A stretch of 40,213 nt of DNA from Halarsenatibacter silvermanii (GTDB lineage: Bacteria; Bacillota; Halanaerobiia; Halanaerobiales; Halarsenatibacteraceae), in NCBI RefSeq assembly GCF_900103135.1, contig NZ_FNGO01000022.1:1-40213 (forward strand), read 5' to 3'. The notes under the pieces were generated by a model. It made no database searches. It saw only the letters and a list, made by a program, of their open reading frames with translations, and was not told where the DNA came from. How positions within the stretch are numbered: the first letter of the stretch is position 1; each line of letters starts with the position of its first letter. Shown piece by piece: positions 25,922-34,291 of the stretch. Position numbers and translations under genes: made by a program.

Positions 25922-26416
25922 GTGAAACTTGTTGCCGAACTAATTTTTTTGCTGGCGCTGACAATCGCCAGCCTGATATTCTATCTGCAGATCGGTGAAT
26001 TCCCAGGAGAAGGGTGGGACGAACTGGGGCCTGCTGCCTATCCCCGCCTGATACTGCTGGTCATGCTAGCAATACTGCTCTATCTTATTGTCAATAATCT
26101 GCGCAAAATTTACCGGGCTCACGAGAAAAATGATCTAAAATTTTCCAGCAGCGAGCTGAAAAGAGCCCTGTATCGTTACCATCAGGTTGTTATCAGTATT
26201 ATATTATTTTTTGTTTATATGACAGCAATAGGCTATATAGGCTTCAAAATTTCCACCTTCGGATACATGTTTATAACACAGTGGATTTTAAGCTCCGGCG
26301 GAAAAAAAGCTCTGCCCAAAATCATAATTGCCAGTCTTGTAATAGGTTTCGGTGTTCCCCTGATTTTTGAAACCTATCTGGGGGTTGCGTTTCCCCGGGG
26401 CTTCTTTTTTCAATAG
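25922..26416 (+). CDS. tctB: Tripartite tricarboxylate transporter small membrane subunit (TctB-like)
   Basis: 164 residues from GTG 25922, 8 bases after GGGAGG. Four hydrophobic helices are visible (residues about 3-20, 38-58, 80-105, 125-160). The loop GEFPGEGWDELGPAAYPRLI is the family's characteristic G-[PA]-x-x-[FY]-P segment after the first helix, and the C-terminal helix ends in FETYLGVAFPRG, typical of TctB. This subunit has low sequence conservation, so the gene order tctC-tctB-tctA supports it. It is 11 bases upstream of tctA. Confidence 0.85.
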   Translation: MKLVAELIFLLALTIASLIFYLQIGEFPGEGWDELGPAAYPRLILLVMLAILLYLIVNNLRKIYRAHEKNDLKFSSSELKRALYRYHQVVISIILFFVYMTAIGYIGFKISTFGYMFITQWILSSGGKKALPKIIIASLVIGFGVPLIFETYLGVAFPRGFFFQ

Positions 26417-26427
26417 GGGGTATGTAA

Positions 26428-27954
26428 ATGTTTAGATTCGACCTTTTGCTGCTCGGAATTGCAGAGATAATGCAGTTCAATGTTTTACTCTATATGTTAA
26501 TTGGAGTAGTCGGCGGTATTGTACTGGCAGCTATCCCTGGATTTACGATTACAATGGCAGTCATTCTTGTTTTACCTTTCACCTTCGGAATGGCTCCTAT
26601 AGAAGGAATAGCAACAATGGTGGCAGTTTATGTGGGGGGAATGTCAGGCGGTCTTATAACAGCTGCTTTGATCGGTATTCCAGGAACTCCTTCAGCTGTG
26701 GCCACCACTTTCGATGGGCATCCTATGGTCAAAAATGGCGAACCGGGGAAGGCTTTGGCCATAGGAATCTGGGCCTCTACCTTCGGTTCATTTCTCAGCA
26801 TGCTGATAATGGTAACGGTGGCTCCTCAAATAGCCGATTTTGCCCTGCAGATGGGTGCCTGGGAATATTTTTCCCTGATAGTATTTGCTCTGACCATAGT
26901 CGCCTCGCTGACCGGCGATTCTTTCCTCAAAGGAATAATATCAGCTCTGATCGGACTTCTGATAGCTGCTATAGGTGTCGACCCCATGACTGCTGTCTCC
27001 CGTTTTACCTTTGGATTTGGTTTTTTAAACGCTGGCGTGGAGTTTTTGGTGGTGCTTATTGGGGTCTATGCCGCTTCTCAGCTTTATAAAGAGCTCGAAT
27101 TCAGCCCTGATGAAAAGACAAAGAAAGCAGATGAGGGACTTGTGACCGGCGATATATCGCTTGATATTTTGTCCTCCCTCAAAACCGTAATATCTCAGCC
27201 GAAAAATTTAATCCGCTCTTCAATACTCGGCACCATTGTCGGCGCCCTGCCTGGAGCAGGAGGCAGCATAGCCAACATAGTGGCCTATGATCAGGCCAGA
27301 AAAGGGTCCGACACTCAACCCGCAGAAAAATTTGGCACCGGTATCCCCGACGGGGTTGTAGCTTCCGAAGCAGGAAACAATTCAACAGCTGGCGGTGCCC
27401 TGATCCCGACTATAGCTTTAGGCATTCCCGGCGGCGCTATCACGGCGGTAATGATGGCAGCCTTGATGGTCCACGGGATGAATCCCGGCCCCATGCTGAT
27501 AGAAAATGAGCCAGCCATGGTGGGCAGCATTTTTGTCGGATTTTTTATCTCAACTCTTTTAATGCTTATGGTACAGATAATAGGGGCCCGGCTTTTTCTC
27601 AGAGTTTCGACTCTGCCCAAATACATCATGATTCCTTCCGTTCTGTCGCTCTGTGCTGTAGGTTCCTATGTTCTCAACAGCAGAATCACCGATATCTATC
27701 TTCTGTTCATAATAGGGGTGCTTGGCTACCTGTTTCAAAAATTCGACTTCGCCCGTGCGCCTTTGATTCTGGGAGTTATTCTCGGCCCTATAGGCGAAAC
27801 CAATCTGAGGAGAGCACTTATGCACGATCCTGATGTCACGCTATTTTTCACCCGGCCCATCTCGCTTTTCTTTTTGATTTTAGCAGTCATATCCATGATC
27901 TATTCCGTCCGTCAGCAGCAGTCGCTCAAAGGAGGTCTGGCAGAAGATGAATAA
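26428..27954 (+). CDS. tctA: Tripartite tricarboxylate transporter large permease (TctA-like)
   Basis: 508 residues, the usual size, with about 12 membrane helices. Signatures: AAIPGFTITMAVILVLPFTF, YVGGMSGGLITAALIGIPGT then PSAVATTFDGHPM, GALPGAGGSIANIVAYDQAR, GVVASEAGNNSTAGGALIPT and LGIPGGAITAVMMAALMVHG. The two GxxGxxP-type loops form the twofold pseudo-symmetric transport core. Import is expected to be ion-coupled. The last 8 bases overlap the creatininase-fold gene, so that enzyme is translationally coupled to the transporter. The gene's 3' end holds a 24-base segment that recurs exactly at 28741-28764. Confidence 0.93.
   Translation: MFRFDLLLLGIAEIMQFNVLLYMLIGVVGGIVLAAIPGFTITMAVILVLPFTFGMAPIEGIATMVAVYVGGMSGGLITAALIGIPGTPSAVATTFDGHPMVKNGEPGKALAIGIWASTFGSFLSMLIMVTVAPQIADFALQMGAWEYFSLIVFALTIVASLTGDSFLKGIISALIGLLIAAIGVDPMTAVSRFTFGFGFLNAGVEFLVVLIGVYAASQLYKELEFSPDEKTKKADEGLVTGDISLDILSSLKTVISQPKNLIRSSILGTIVGALPGAGGSIANIVAYDQARKGSDTQPAEKFGTGIPDGVVASEAGNNSTAGGALIPTIALGIPGGAITAVMMAALMVHGMNPGPMLIENEPAMVGSIFVGFFISTLLMLMVQIIGARLFLRVSTLPKYIMIPSVLSLCAVGSYVLNSRITDIYLLFIIGVLGYLFQKFDFARAPLILGVILGPIGETNLRRALMHDPDVTLFFTRPISLFFLILAVISMIYSVRQQQSLKGGLAEDE
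27898..27921 (+). repeat. 24-bp direct repeat, copy 1 (inside tctA 3' end)
   Basis: These 24 bases (starting ATCTATTCCGTCCG, ending CAGCAGCAG) recur exactly at 28741-28764. Here they encode part of the TctA C-terminus (YSVRQQQ). Confidence 0.85.
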
Positions 27955-28720
27955 ATCAAATCCCGATCTCTTCAAACTGGAAAATATGACCTGGCCCGAA
28001 GTTGAAAATGCAATAAAAAAAGCCGAATGCGCTCTCATCCCCATAGGTTCACAGGAACAGCACGGCCCCTATATCGCCGAAAGCTGTGACAGCCGCCGGG
28101 CGGAAAAATTCGCCGCTCTGCTGGGAGATAAGTTAGATCCACTAGCTCTAATCACCCCAACTGTCAGCTATGGAATATCTCCTCACCATATGAACTTTCC
28201 GGGAACGATCACCCTTTCTCCACAAACACTGGTATCTCTGCTCGGAGATATCGTCGGCTCACTGCACGATCATGGCCTTGACCGCTTTGTGCTGATTAAC
28301 GGTCACGGCGGTAATGATGATACCCTCGGTGTGGCTGTCGATACCATCCGCACAGAACTCCCCGTGCGGCTTTTAGCCTTTAAATACACCAGCCTGGCAG
28401 CCGAAGCGATCGAAGCAGAAGTCGATTCCGATTTTTACGGCCATGCCTGTGAAAGAGAGGTCTCCGAGCTGATGTATATGGCCCCGGAAATAATCCGAGA
28501 AAACAGGATAGAGCCAGGCGAGGAAAAAAAGCTGCTATCTTTCAAACAGCATCCGGTCAACCTCGGCGTCGATTTTGACGAATATACCGAAAATGGGGCG
28601 CTGGGCGATGCCCGTCAGGCGAGCCGGGAAAAGGGAGAAAAAATTGTGGAAACAGCCCTGGCTGAAGCCGAAGAAATCGTCAGAGATTTTTTGCAGCTCG
28701 AACTTCCTGACAGGAATTAA
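27947..28720 (+). CDS. Creatininase-fold amidohydrolase
   Basis: 257 residues, standard for the creatininase/MftE/FAPy-deformylase superfamily. Metal-site motifs: PIGSQEQHGPYIAESCDSRR (Glu, His and the later Asp), GISPHHMNFPGTITLSP, LINGHGGND and GHACEREVSELMY with Glu. The usual LPxxTD is changed to ESCDSR, but the Asp is kept. Members hydrolyse cyclic amides and related C-N bonds; the product here cannot be named. ATG 27947 lies inside tctA and the frames overlap by 8 bases, which points to a cytoplasmic enzyme acting on the imported compound. Confidence 0.85.
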   Translation: MNKSNPDLFKLENMTWPEVENAIKKAECALIPIGSQEQHGPYIAESCDSRRAEKFAALLGDKLDPLALITPTVSYGISPHHMNFPGTITLSPQTLVSLLGDIVGSLHDHGLDRFVLINGHGGNDDTLGVAVDTIRTELPVRLLAFKYTSLAAEAIEAEVDSDFYGHACEREVSELMYMAPEIIRENRIEPGEEKKLLSFKQHPVNLGVDFDEYTENGALGDARQASREKGEKIVETALAEAEEIVRDFLQLELPDRN

Positions 28721-28740
28721 AAATCTCAATCTGACCTGCC

Positions 28741-28764
28741 ATCTATTCCGTCCGTCAGCAGCAG
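28741..28764 (+). repeat. 24-bp direct repeat, copy 2 (intergenic)
   Basis: An exact copy of 27898-27921, but here outside any gene: 20 bases after the creatininase-fold stop and 6 bases before the end of the truncated VOC gene on the other strand. It looks like a leftover tail of a tctA-like gene, marking a recombination junction. Confidence 0.85.
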
Positions 28765-28770
28765 CGATCT

Positions 28771-29058
28771 TTATTCACCCATAAACTCCTCATCCATCTC
28801 GACAAACTGCACAGCATAGCCATCCGAATCCTCTATAAAAACAAACTTTATGTGCGGGTTGGGCTGGATGGGGCTTTTTTTCTCTATCCCCACCACCTCC
28901 TGAAACTCCATACAGTCCGAAAGCGCGTCGACCTCGAAACCGAGCGATAATTCCCCGCCCGGCTCCACACTGTCACTGTCGAATTCATCCACCGGCTCGA
29001 GTTTGGTATCTCCTCTGCCCAAAAATGCGATGCGGGTATCCCGCTCATTCTCAAATTT
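28771..29058 (-). pseudogene. Truncated VOC (glyoxalase-fold) protein lacking its N-terminus
   Basis: The open frame (KFENERDTRIAFLGRGDTKL, ..., PNPHIKFVFIEDSDGYAVQF) matches the C-terminal two thirds of lactoylglutathione-lyase-like VOC proteins of about 125 residues: the IAFLGxGDTKLE strand, LSLGFEVDAL and the final IxDxDGxxVQF with the metal-site Glu region. The first paired beta-alpha segment (about 35-40 residues with its metal ligand) is missing; the frame is closed by TAA just upstream (29059-29061). A GGAGGT ribosome site stands right before the break on the minus strand, as if a deletion removed start codon and N-terminus. A TTG at 29022 gives only 83 residues. Confidence 0.72.
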
Positions 29059-29186
29059 TTATTGACCTCCAGCTTTCTTATTCGGCTCCGGCCGGAATGA
29101 CTCGTTTATCCGAGCTGAGGACAAAAAAAGGAGATAAAAGAAATTTGTTGAATTATTATTATCAGTAAATAATCAAATTACGCATG

Positions 29187-29233
29187 GATCTTCTTGTCTT
29201 TAGTGCGATATCTATCAACTGATAACAGGAAGA
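29187..29233. repeat. Dispersed repeat, copy B (short middle)
   Basis: Blocks 29187-29200 and 29204-29233 are the reverse complement of copy A's right and left blocks (14/14 and 28/30 identical) with only 3 bases between. GGATCTTCTTGT and ACAGGAAGATCC at its ends pair (one mismatch), so the copy is a hairpin. It lies 164 bases before the KaiC-like gene. Confidence 0.78.
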
Positions 29234-29271
29234 TCCTTACGTATTGCTGGTACTGCTGCATTTGATATATT

Positions 29272-29284
29272 ATATACTGTATAT
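29272..29284. promoter_or_regulatory. AT-rich palindrome and short tandem repeat before the KaiC-like gene
   Basis: ATATAC-T-GTATAT is a 13-bp palindrome 113 bases before the start codon. Directly after it CGGGTGAAATT occurs twice in tandem (29289-29299 and 29301-29311). Both are positioned in the likely promoter region; no regulator can be assigned. Confidence 0.3.
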
Positions 29285-29397
29285 TGTTCGGGTGAAATTG
29301 CGGGTGAAATTATCGACATTTAATTTTGCCTAAATCTTTCCTGAATCTTTTGGAAAATGCAATACACAGGAAATAAAATCAGGGAGGCAATAGCAAG

Positions 29398-30876
29398 ATG
29401 ACCAATCAGAAGAGAATTTCAACCGGTTTAGAAGGTCTGGATGAGATCCTTAAGGGCGGGCTGATTCCGGGCGATTCCTATCTGGTCAGAGGAGAGGCGG
29501 GCAGCGGCAAAACCACGCTGGGCCTGCATTTTTTGTGCGCCGGGCCCCAATCGGATAGATCCCGTCTTTTTATAACGCTTTCTGAACCCCGGGATAAAAT
29601 AGTCAGAAATGCATCCCAACGCGGTTTTCCGGTGGAAGAGATTGAATTTCTGGATTTGAGTCCCTCCGGAGAATTTGTGAAAGAGCAGGATTATTCCGTC
29701 TTCCCCTCCTCCGAGGTCGAAGAACAGCCTCTGCTGAAGGAGATATCGCGGAAAATCGCAGAGGACAAACCGGAGAGGATCTTTATCGACGGTCTAACCC
29801 AGCTGCGCTTTTTATCTCCTGATGATTATCGCTTCCGCAAAAATATCCAATCGCTGATCAGGCTGATGTCCGAGGCCGAGACCACCCCCCTGCTGGTGTC
29901 GGAGGTCGGCAGCCGTCCCGACGACGATCTCCAGTTTATCAGCGACGGCATTATAAATTTGAAAGCTGCGGGCGAGGAGAGAAAGATTTCCATCGATAAA
30001 ATCAGAGGTTCTGACTTCAAAAATGGCAGGCACACCTACGTGCTGAATGAAAAGGGCATGCAGGTTTATCCCCAATTGAATCCCCAATTTATCTCTTCTG
30101 AGTTAAGAGCAGCTGAAAACGAAGCGATCTCCTCCGGAATCCCTGAAATCGACAGGCTGCTGCACGGAGGCATCGAGAGAGGAACCAACACGATCATCAC
30201 CGGTCCTACCGGCTCGGGCAAAACCTCTTTAGGTCTGGCTTTCATGAAAGAAGCGGCCGGCCGTGGAGAGAGATCAGCTGTTTATCTGCTGGAGGAGAGT
30301 CACGAGATCCTGGTTAAACGGTCCCGGGCCATAAATATTCCCATCGAAGAGATGATGGCCAGCGAAAATCTGGAATTATATTCTGTTAATCGCCAGGAGT
30401 TGACGCCGGAGCTTTTTGTTCATCAAGTCAGGGATGAAGTGGAGGAAAACAGAACAAAAGTGGTTATGATCGACAGCCTCACCGCTTTTAATTCCACCTT
30501 TTTGAGCGAAAACTGGAGCAAAAATGACCTGATCAAAACCCTGGACAGCCTGAGAAGATTTCTGTTCGATAAGAACGTCACGGTCCTGATGACCAACGAG
30601 GTCCCCAATATAACCGGTGATTTCCAGGTGACAGATGATCAGATCAGCTACCTGGCCGATAATATCATCATCCTGCGCTATCTGGAGCTGGATGGAGGCA
30701 TCCATAAAGCCATCGGTGTGCTCAAAAAGAGGCTGAGCAGCTTTGAGACCAAGCTGCGGAAGTTTCAGATCACGGAATACGGACTGGAAGTCGGCAAACC
30801 GATGGAAGATCTGAGCGGAATTCTCAGCGGAAATCCCCGGGTCAGAACGAAAAGCAGCTCTTCTGACAGAAATTAA
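29398..30876 (+). CDS. KaiC-like double RecA-domain ATPase
   Basis: 492 residues with two RecA-like KaiC domains. Domain 1 (about 1-235): ISTGLEGLDEILKGGLIPGD, Walker A GEAGSGKTT (32-40), Walker B RIFIDGLTQ. Domain 2 (about 236-480): GIPEIDRLLHGGIERG, Walker A GPTGSGKTS (269-277), Walker B VVMIDSLTAF. The second domain keeps a paired Glu (YLLEESHEIL) as in KaiC catalysis; the first has TLSEP with only one. No KaiA or KaiB is nearby and the C-terminal tail is short, so this is a KaiC-family signalling ATPase rather than a proven clock protein. It shares a transcript with a c-di-GMP turnover protein (18 bases downstream). Confidence 0.88.
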   Translation: MTNQKRISTGLEGLDEILKGGLIPGDSYLVRGEAGSGKTTLGLHFLCAGPQSDRSRLFITLSEPRDKIVRNASQRGFPVEEIEFLDLSPSGEFVKEQDYSVFPSSEVEEQPLLKEISRKIAEDKPERIFIDGLTQLRFLSPDDYRFRKNIQSLIRLMSEAETTPLLVSEVGSRPDDDLQFISDGIINLKAAGEERKISIDKIRGSDFKNGRHTYVLNEKGMQVYPQLNPQFISSELRAAENEAISSGIPEIDRLLHGGIERGTNTIITGPTGSGKTSLGLAFMKEAAGRGERSAVYLLEESHEILVKRSRAINIPIEEMMASENLELYSVNRQELTPELFVHQVRDEVEENRTKVVMIDSLTAFNSTFLSENWSKNDLIKTLDSLRRFLFDKNVTVLMTNEVPNITGDFQVTDDQISYLADNIIILRYLELDGGIHKAIGVLKKRLSSFETKLRKFQITEYGLEVGKPMEDLSGILSGNPRVRTKSSSSDRN

Positions 30877-30894
30877 CTCAGACAGGTGATTACA

Positions 30895-32700
30895 GTGAAA
30901 GATACTCAAAAAGCCAGACCAGAATCGGAAAGCAGAGCTAAAATAAATCTGCTGATATCAAATTATAAAAATCGGGAGCTTCTGGAAAATCAGCTGGAGC
31001 AGACCTACGAGCTCTATTCCGACAGCGATGCTCCCTTCCAGGAATATGAGCTGGTTATTCTCGACGAAAACTCCTTCGAAAATTACAGATTTCAGCTAAG
31101 GCGTTTAAAAGAGGATGATGAGAGTTTCACCCCGGTTATATGCCTGCAGGAGGAAAATCAAACTCCCGCTCGAAATCTTTTAGAACTGGCCGATGATGTG
31201 ATCAAGCTGCCCGTATCCCGGTCTTTGCTGCAGGCCCGGATAAAAAATATGATCAAAAACAAAAAACTCTGGGCCGAAAGAAAAATCCTGGAGGATAGAT
31301 ACAGGAGTATATTCCACAATATCAACGATATGGTTTTTATGGTCGAAACTCTGCCGGGAGAGCAGCCAGGATTTAAAATCAGCGAGGTGAATGATAAGCT
31401 GCAGAGAAAGCTGGAGTTCAGTCCGGAAGAATTAAAGGGCTTTTCTCCCGGCAAACTGATCAGAGGCGAGCAGGTTGACGACCTTTTCGAGATGATAGGA
31501 GATCAAAAGGAAGCTCTTTTCACCGCCGATCTCTATACCGGCGAAGAGGAAACTATGCCGGCAGAAATAAGCGCCCGGGAAGTGCGGATCCACGATAAAA
31601 AACAGATACTCTGTTCAGCTCGCGATGTTACCGAAAAAAAGCAGAAGGAAGAGAAGATCAATTATCTTCTGATTCACGATGATCTCACCGGCCTTTACAA
31701 CCGCAAATTTTTCGAGGAAGAGCTGAAAAGGTTGAATACCGGAAGGCAGCTTCCCCTCTGTGTTTTTATCATCGATATAAATGGAATGAAGCTGGTCAAT
31801 GACAGCTACGGTCACAATACCGGCGATGAACTCCTGATAAAAACCGCCGATCTGCTGCAGGATATTTTCCGGGCGGAGGACATTCTGGCGCGCTGGGGCG
31901 GCGATGAGTTCAGCGTGCTGCTGCCTCAGACCACAGAAGAGGAAGCAGAGAAGATACTCGACCGCATAAAGAGAGCCTGCCAGCAGACAGAAAACGACAA
32001 ACTGCCAGTGTCTTTAGGAGCGGGGTATGCCGTCAAAAAGGATGAGAGCGCTGATATTTTTGATATTATCCATGAAGCAGATAGCAGGATGTATCAGGAC
32101 AAATTGACGTCCGAAAAAAGCGCCACCAACAAGATAGTCGCCAGCCTGCTCTCTACCCTCGAGACAAAAAGTCCGGAGACTGAAGCGCATACCCACCGCC
32201 TGACAGCTCTGGCCATGAGATTTGGAGAGAAGATAGGACTTTCCAACAACCAGCTGGACAACTTATCGCTGCTGGCCACCCTGCACGATGTGGGCAAAGT
32301 CCATATCTCCGAAAAAATCCTGAGCAAACCCGATGATCTGGACGACGAAGAATGGCAGACTATAAAAGAACACCCCCGGACAGGCTATAAAATTGCTCTT
32401 TCCTGCAGCGATTTTTCCTCGGTGGCCGATGAAATTTTATCCCATCATGAACGGTGGGACGGCAGGGGCTATCCCCAAAAGCTGGAAAAAGATAAGATCC
32501 CCCTTTTATCGCGGATAATAAGCATAGTCGATGCTTACGATGTGATGACCAACGAAAGGCCCTACAGCAAACCGCTTTCCTGCCAGGCCGCCCTGGAGGA
32601 GATTAAAGAATGCGCCGGTGAACAGTTCGACCCTGATCTGGCCGAAAAATTTATCGAGATGATGACAGAGAACAACCTGTGCTCGAAACCAGAAGGATAA
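30895..32700 (+). CDS. REC-like/PAS/GGDEF/HD-GYP cyclic-di-GMP turnover protein
   Basis: 601 residues from GTG 30895 (AGGTG 6 bases upstream; GTG 30886 is an in-frame alternative). An atypical receiver-like domain (about 15-120) is followed by a PAS domain (about 135-250, ending in the CSARDVTEKK motif), a GGDEF domain (HDDLTGLYNRKFFEEEL; intact GGDEF at 335-339 and an I-site RxxD at 326-329), and an HD-GYP domain (HDVGK 464-468; HHERWDGRGYP 517-527). Both the cyclase and the phosphodiesterase centres look intact, so it could make and break c-di-GMP. No membrane segment. Coupling to the KaiC-like gene suggests the ATPase controls its activity through the N-terminal domains. Confidence 0.88.
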   Translation: MKDTQKARPESESRAKINLLISNYKNRELLENQLEQTYELYSDSDAPFQEYELVILDENSFENYRFQLRRLKEDDESFTPVICLQEENQTPARNLLELADDVIKLPVSRSLLQARIKNMIKNKKLWAERKILEDRYRSIFHNINDMVFMVETLPGEQPGFKISEVNDKLQRKLEFSPEELKGFSPGKLIRGEQVDDLFEMIGDQKEALFTADLYTGEEETMPAEISAREVRIHDKKQILCSARDVTEKKQKEEKINYLLIHDDLTGLYNRKFFEEELKRLNTGRQLPLCVFIIDINGMKLVNDSYGHNTGDELLIKTADLLQDIFRAEDILARWGGDEFSVLLPQTTEEEAEKILDRIKRACQQTENDKLPVSLGAGYAVKKDESADIFDIIHEADSRMYQDKLTSEKSATNKIVASLLSTLETKSPETEAHTHRLTALAMRFGEKIGLSNNQLDNLSLLATLHDVGKVHISEKILSKPDDLDDEEWQTIKEHPRTGYKIALSCSDFSSVADEILSHHERWDGRGYPQKLEKDKIPLLSRIISIVDAYDVMTNERPYSKPLSCQAALEEIKECAGEQFDPDLAEKFIEMMTENNLCSKPEG

Positions 32701-32783
32701 ATCGAAGCTCGCCCGAAAAAACGACCCGGGTTCAGACATATTTCTCTGAATATAATGATTATTTTAAGATAGTATCAAGAGAC

Positions 32784-32815
32784 GATCTTCCTCTCTTCAG
32801 CTGATAACAGGAAGA
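32784..32815. repeat. Dispersed repeat, copy C (no middle)
   Basis: 32798-32815 is the reverse complement of the first 18 bases of the left block (18/18 to the copy A/B consensus), and 32784-32797 matches the right block at 12/14. The two blocks abut, with the central ATAGATATCGCA part absent. CTTCCT and AGGAAG at the ends pair. It lies 115 bases before the phosphatase gene, in a 229-base gap with no other clear feature. Confidence 0.68.
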
Positions 32816-32929
32816 GCTTTAAAGGAGTTCTCTCTTCTATAAAGAATTAATTATATTAACAGCAAAAGTTCTCATAATAATTATTGACAGTACGAAGGAG
32901 CCGGTAGTGTCAAACGGGGAGGAAAAACT

Positions 32930-34138
32930 ATGGAAAAGTTTCGCCTCAAAGAGCTGGTGCATAAATATCAGGAAAGCTGGCAGCGGATAGTCGGGATTTT
33001 GAGCGAAATGCTCGATACGGAAGTCGCCTTGATAAACAGCGTCGAGGGGGATGAGCTGGAAGTTCTGCAGAAAGATGATCCCGAGGACTATTTTAAGCTG
33101 AAAGACCCCTATGACTTGAGCGATGTCTACTGCGAAGGTGTGATAAAAAATCGAGAAATGCTGGAGATCAAAAACGCCGATGAAAACGAGACCTGGGCTG
33201 ATTACGAAGGTGCTAAAATGGGTCTTATATCTTATCTGGGTTTCCCTCTTTTTGATCCGAATGATAAAATTGTAGGGACTATCTGTGTGGAGGATACCAG
33301 CGAGCGCAGCTTTACCGAAAGAGAGAAGGATCTTCTGCGTCAGTTTAAGGAGATGATCGAAAATCAGCTTAAACAGCTTAGATTGACCGACAGACTGGAA
33401 GAGAACATCGAGAGAGGCCGGCAGCTGCACTCTCAGTTCCTGCCGGAAAAACTTCCCCTTCGGAAAGATATCATTCCCGGGGCCCGCTATCAGGCCGCCG
33501 ACAGGCTGGGAGGAGATTTTTATGATCTGATCGAGCTCGAGGATAAGATGGTTTTTTATGTCTCCGATGTTAGCGGCCATGATCTCAGCAGCTCTTTGCT
33601 CAACATTTTTCTCAAAGAGACGGTCAATTCCTATCTGCTCCACCAAAGAGAAGCCGATGAATATCTGCGCCCGCCCCATATGCTGGAATATATAAATAAT
33701 CGCTTTTCCGAAGAAGGTTTTCCGGCCGATTACTTTATCTGTCTGACGATCGGGATCATCGATCTAAATAGTTTTGAAGTCACCCTGAGCAACGGCGGAA
33801 TGTCAGTCCCGCCCTTTATAGTGCATGAAAACGGAGAAATATCAGTCTTCAGCTGCCAGGGCCTGCCCATCACTGTTTTTGAGGAAGGGGATTATTCACA
33901 GTGCGTTAAGAAGCTGCAGCCCGGAGATACCCTGCATTGTCATACCGACGGTCTGACCGAGCAGGAAAATGAGACCGGAAGGAGATTCACGGAAAAAAAG
34001 CTGCAGAGGACAGCCAGAGATGCGGCTGGAAAAGATGTCGAGCGGACTCTGGACGCTATCTATGATAATTTCAACGCTTTCCGCGGCGAAAAAGAGGTAC
34101 AGGACGATCTGACTTCCCTGGTACTGCGGCGCAGCTGA
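32930..34138 (+). CDS. GAF-domain PP2C/SpoIIE-type serine phosphatase (RsbU-like)
   Basis: 402 residues. N-terminal GAF domain (about 15-150; YLGFPLFDPNDKIVGTICVE is the typical core), a helical linker (RLEENIERGRQLHSQFLPEK), then a PP2C-SpoIIE domain: GARYQAADRLGGDFYDLIEL, FYVSDVSGHDLSSSLLNIFL, TLSNGGMSVPPFIV, HTDGLTEQENETG and VQDDLTSLVL, which carry the metal-binding aspartates. Such enzymes dephosphorylate anti-sigma-factor antagonists in response to a GAF ligand. No partner STAS or kinase gene is visible. ATG follows GGGGAGG. It lies 229 bases after the c-di-GMP gene and may belong to the same signalling block. Confidence 0.88.
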   Translation: MEKFRLKELVHKYQESWQRIVGILSEMLDTEVALINSVEGDELEVLQKDDPEDYFKLKDPYDLSDVYCEGVIKNREMLEIKNADENETWADYEGAKMGLISYLGFPLFDPNDKIVGTICVEDTSERSFTEREKDLLRQFKEMIENQLKQLRLTDRLEENIERGRQLHSQFLPEKLPLRKDIIPGARYQAADRLGGDFYDLIELEDKMVFYVSDVSGHDLSSSLLNIFLKETVNSYLLHQREADEYLRPPHMLEYINNRFSEEGFPADYFICLTIGIIDLNSFEVTLSNGGMSVPPFIVHENGEISVFSCQGLPITVFEEGDYSQCVKKLQPGDTLHCHTDGLTEQENETGRRFTEKKLQRTARDAAGKDVERTLDAIYDNFNAFRGEKEVQDDLTSLVLRRS

Positions 34139-34156
34139 TCACCCGCGATTATATCA

Positions 34157-34171
34157 GCGGGGTTTCCCCGC
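34157..34171 (+). terminator. Weak terminator-like hairpin after the phosphatase gene
   Basis: GCGGGG-TTT-CCCCGC is a compact 6-bp GC stem 18 bases after the stop codon, followed by ATCTATTTTCTCCC. The loop is short and the T-run interrupted, so termination may be partial. Confidence 0.45.
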
Positions 34172-34291
34172 ATCTATTTTCTCCCTTGTCGCTGCTGCCA
34201 TTTTATTGTATAATTTGAATTGAAGGGAGAAAAATAACAGAAAATAATCAACATTCAGGATATGTAAATCACGGATGGGAGGTGAACTGCT

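Noticed and set aside
29398-30876. True circadian KaiC
   Set aside because: No kaiA or kaiB nearby and only one Glu at the first catalytic site; kept as KaiC-like ATPase.
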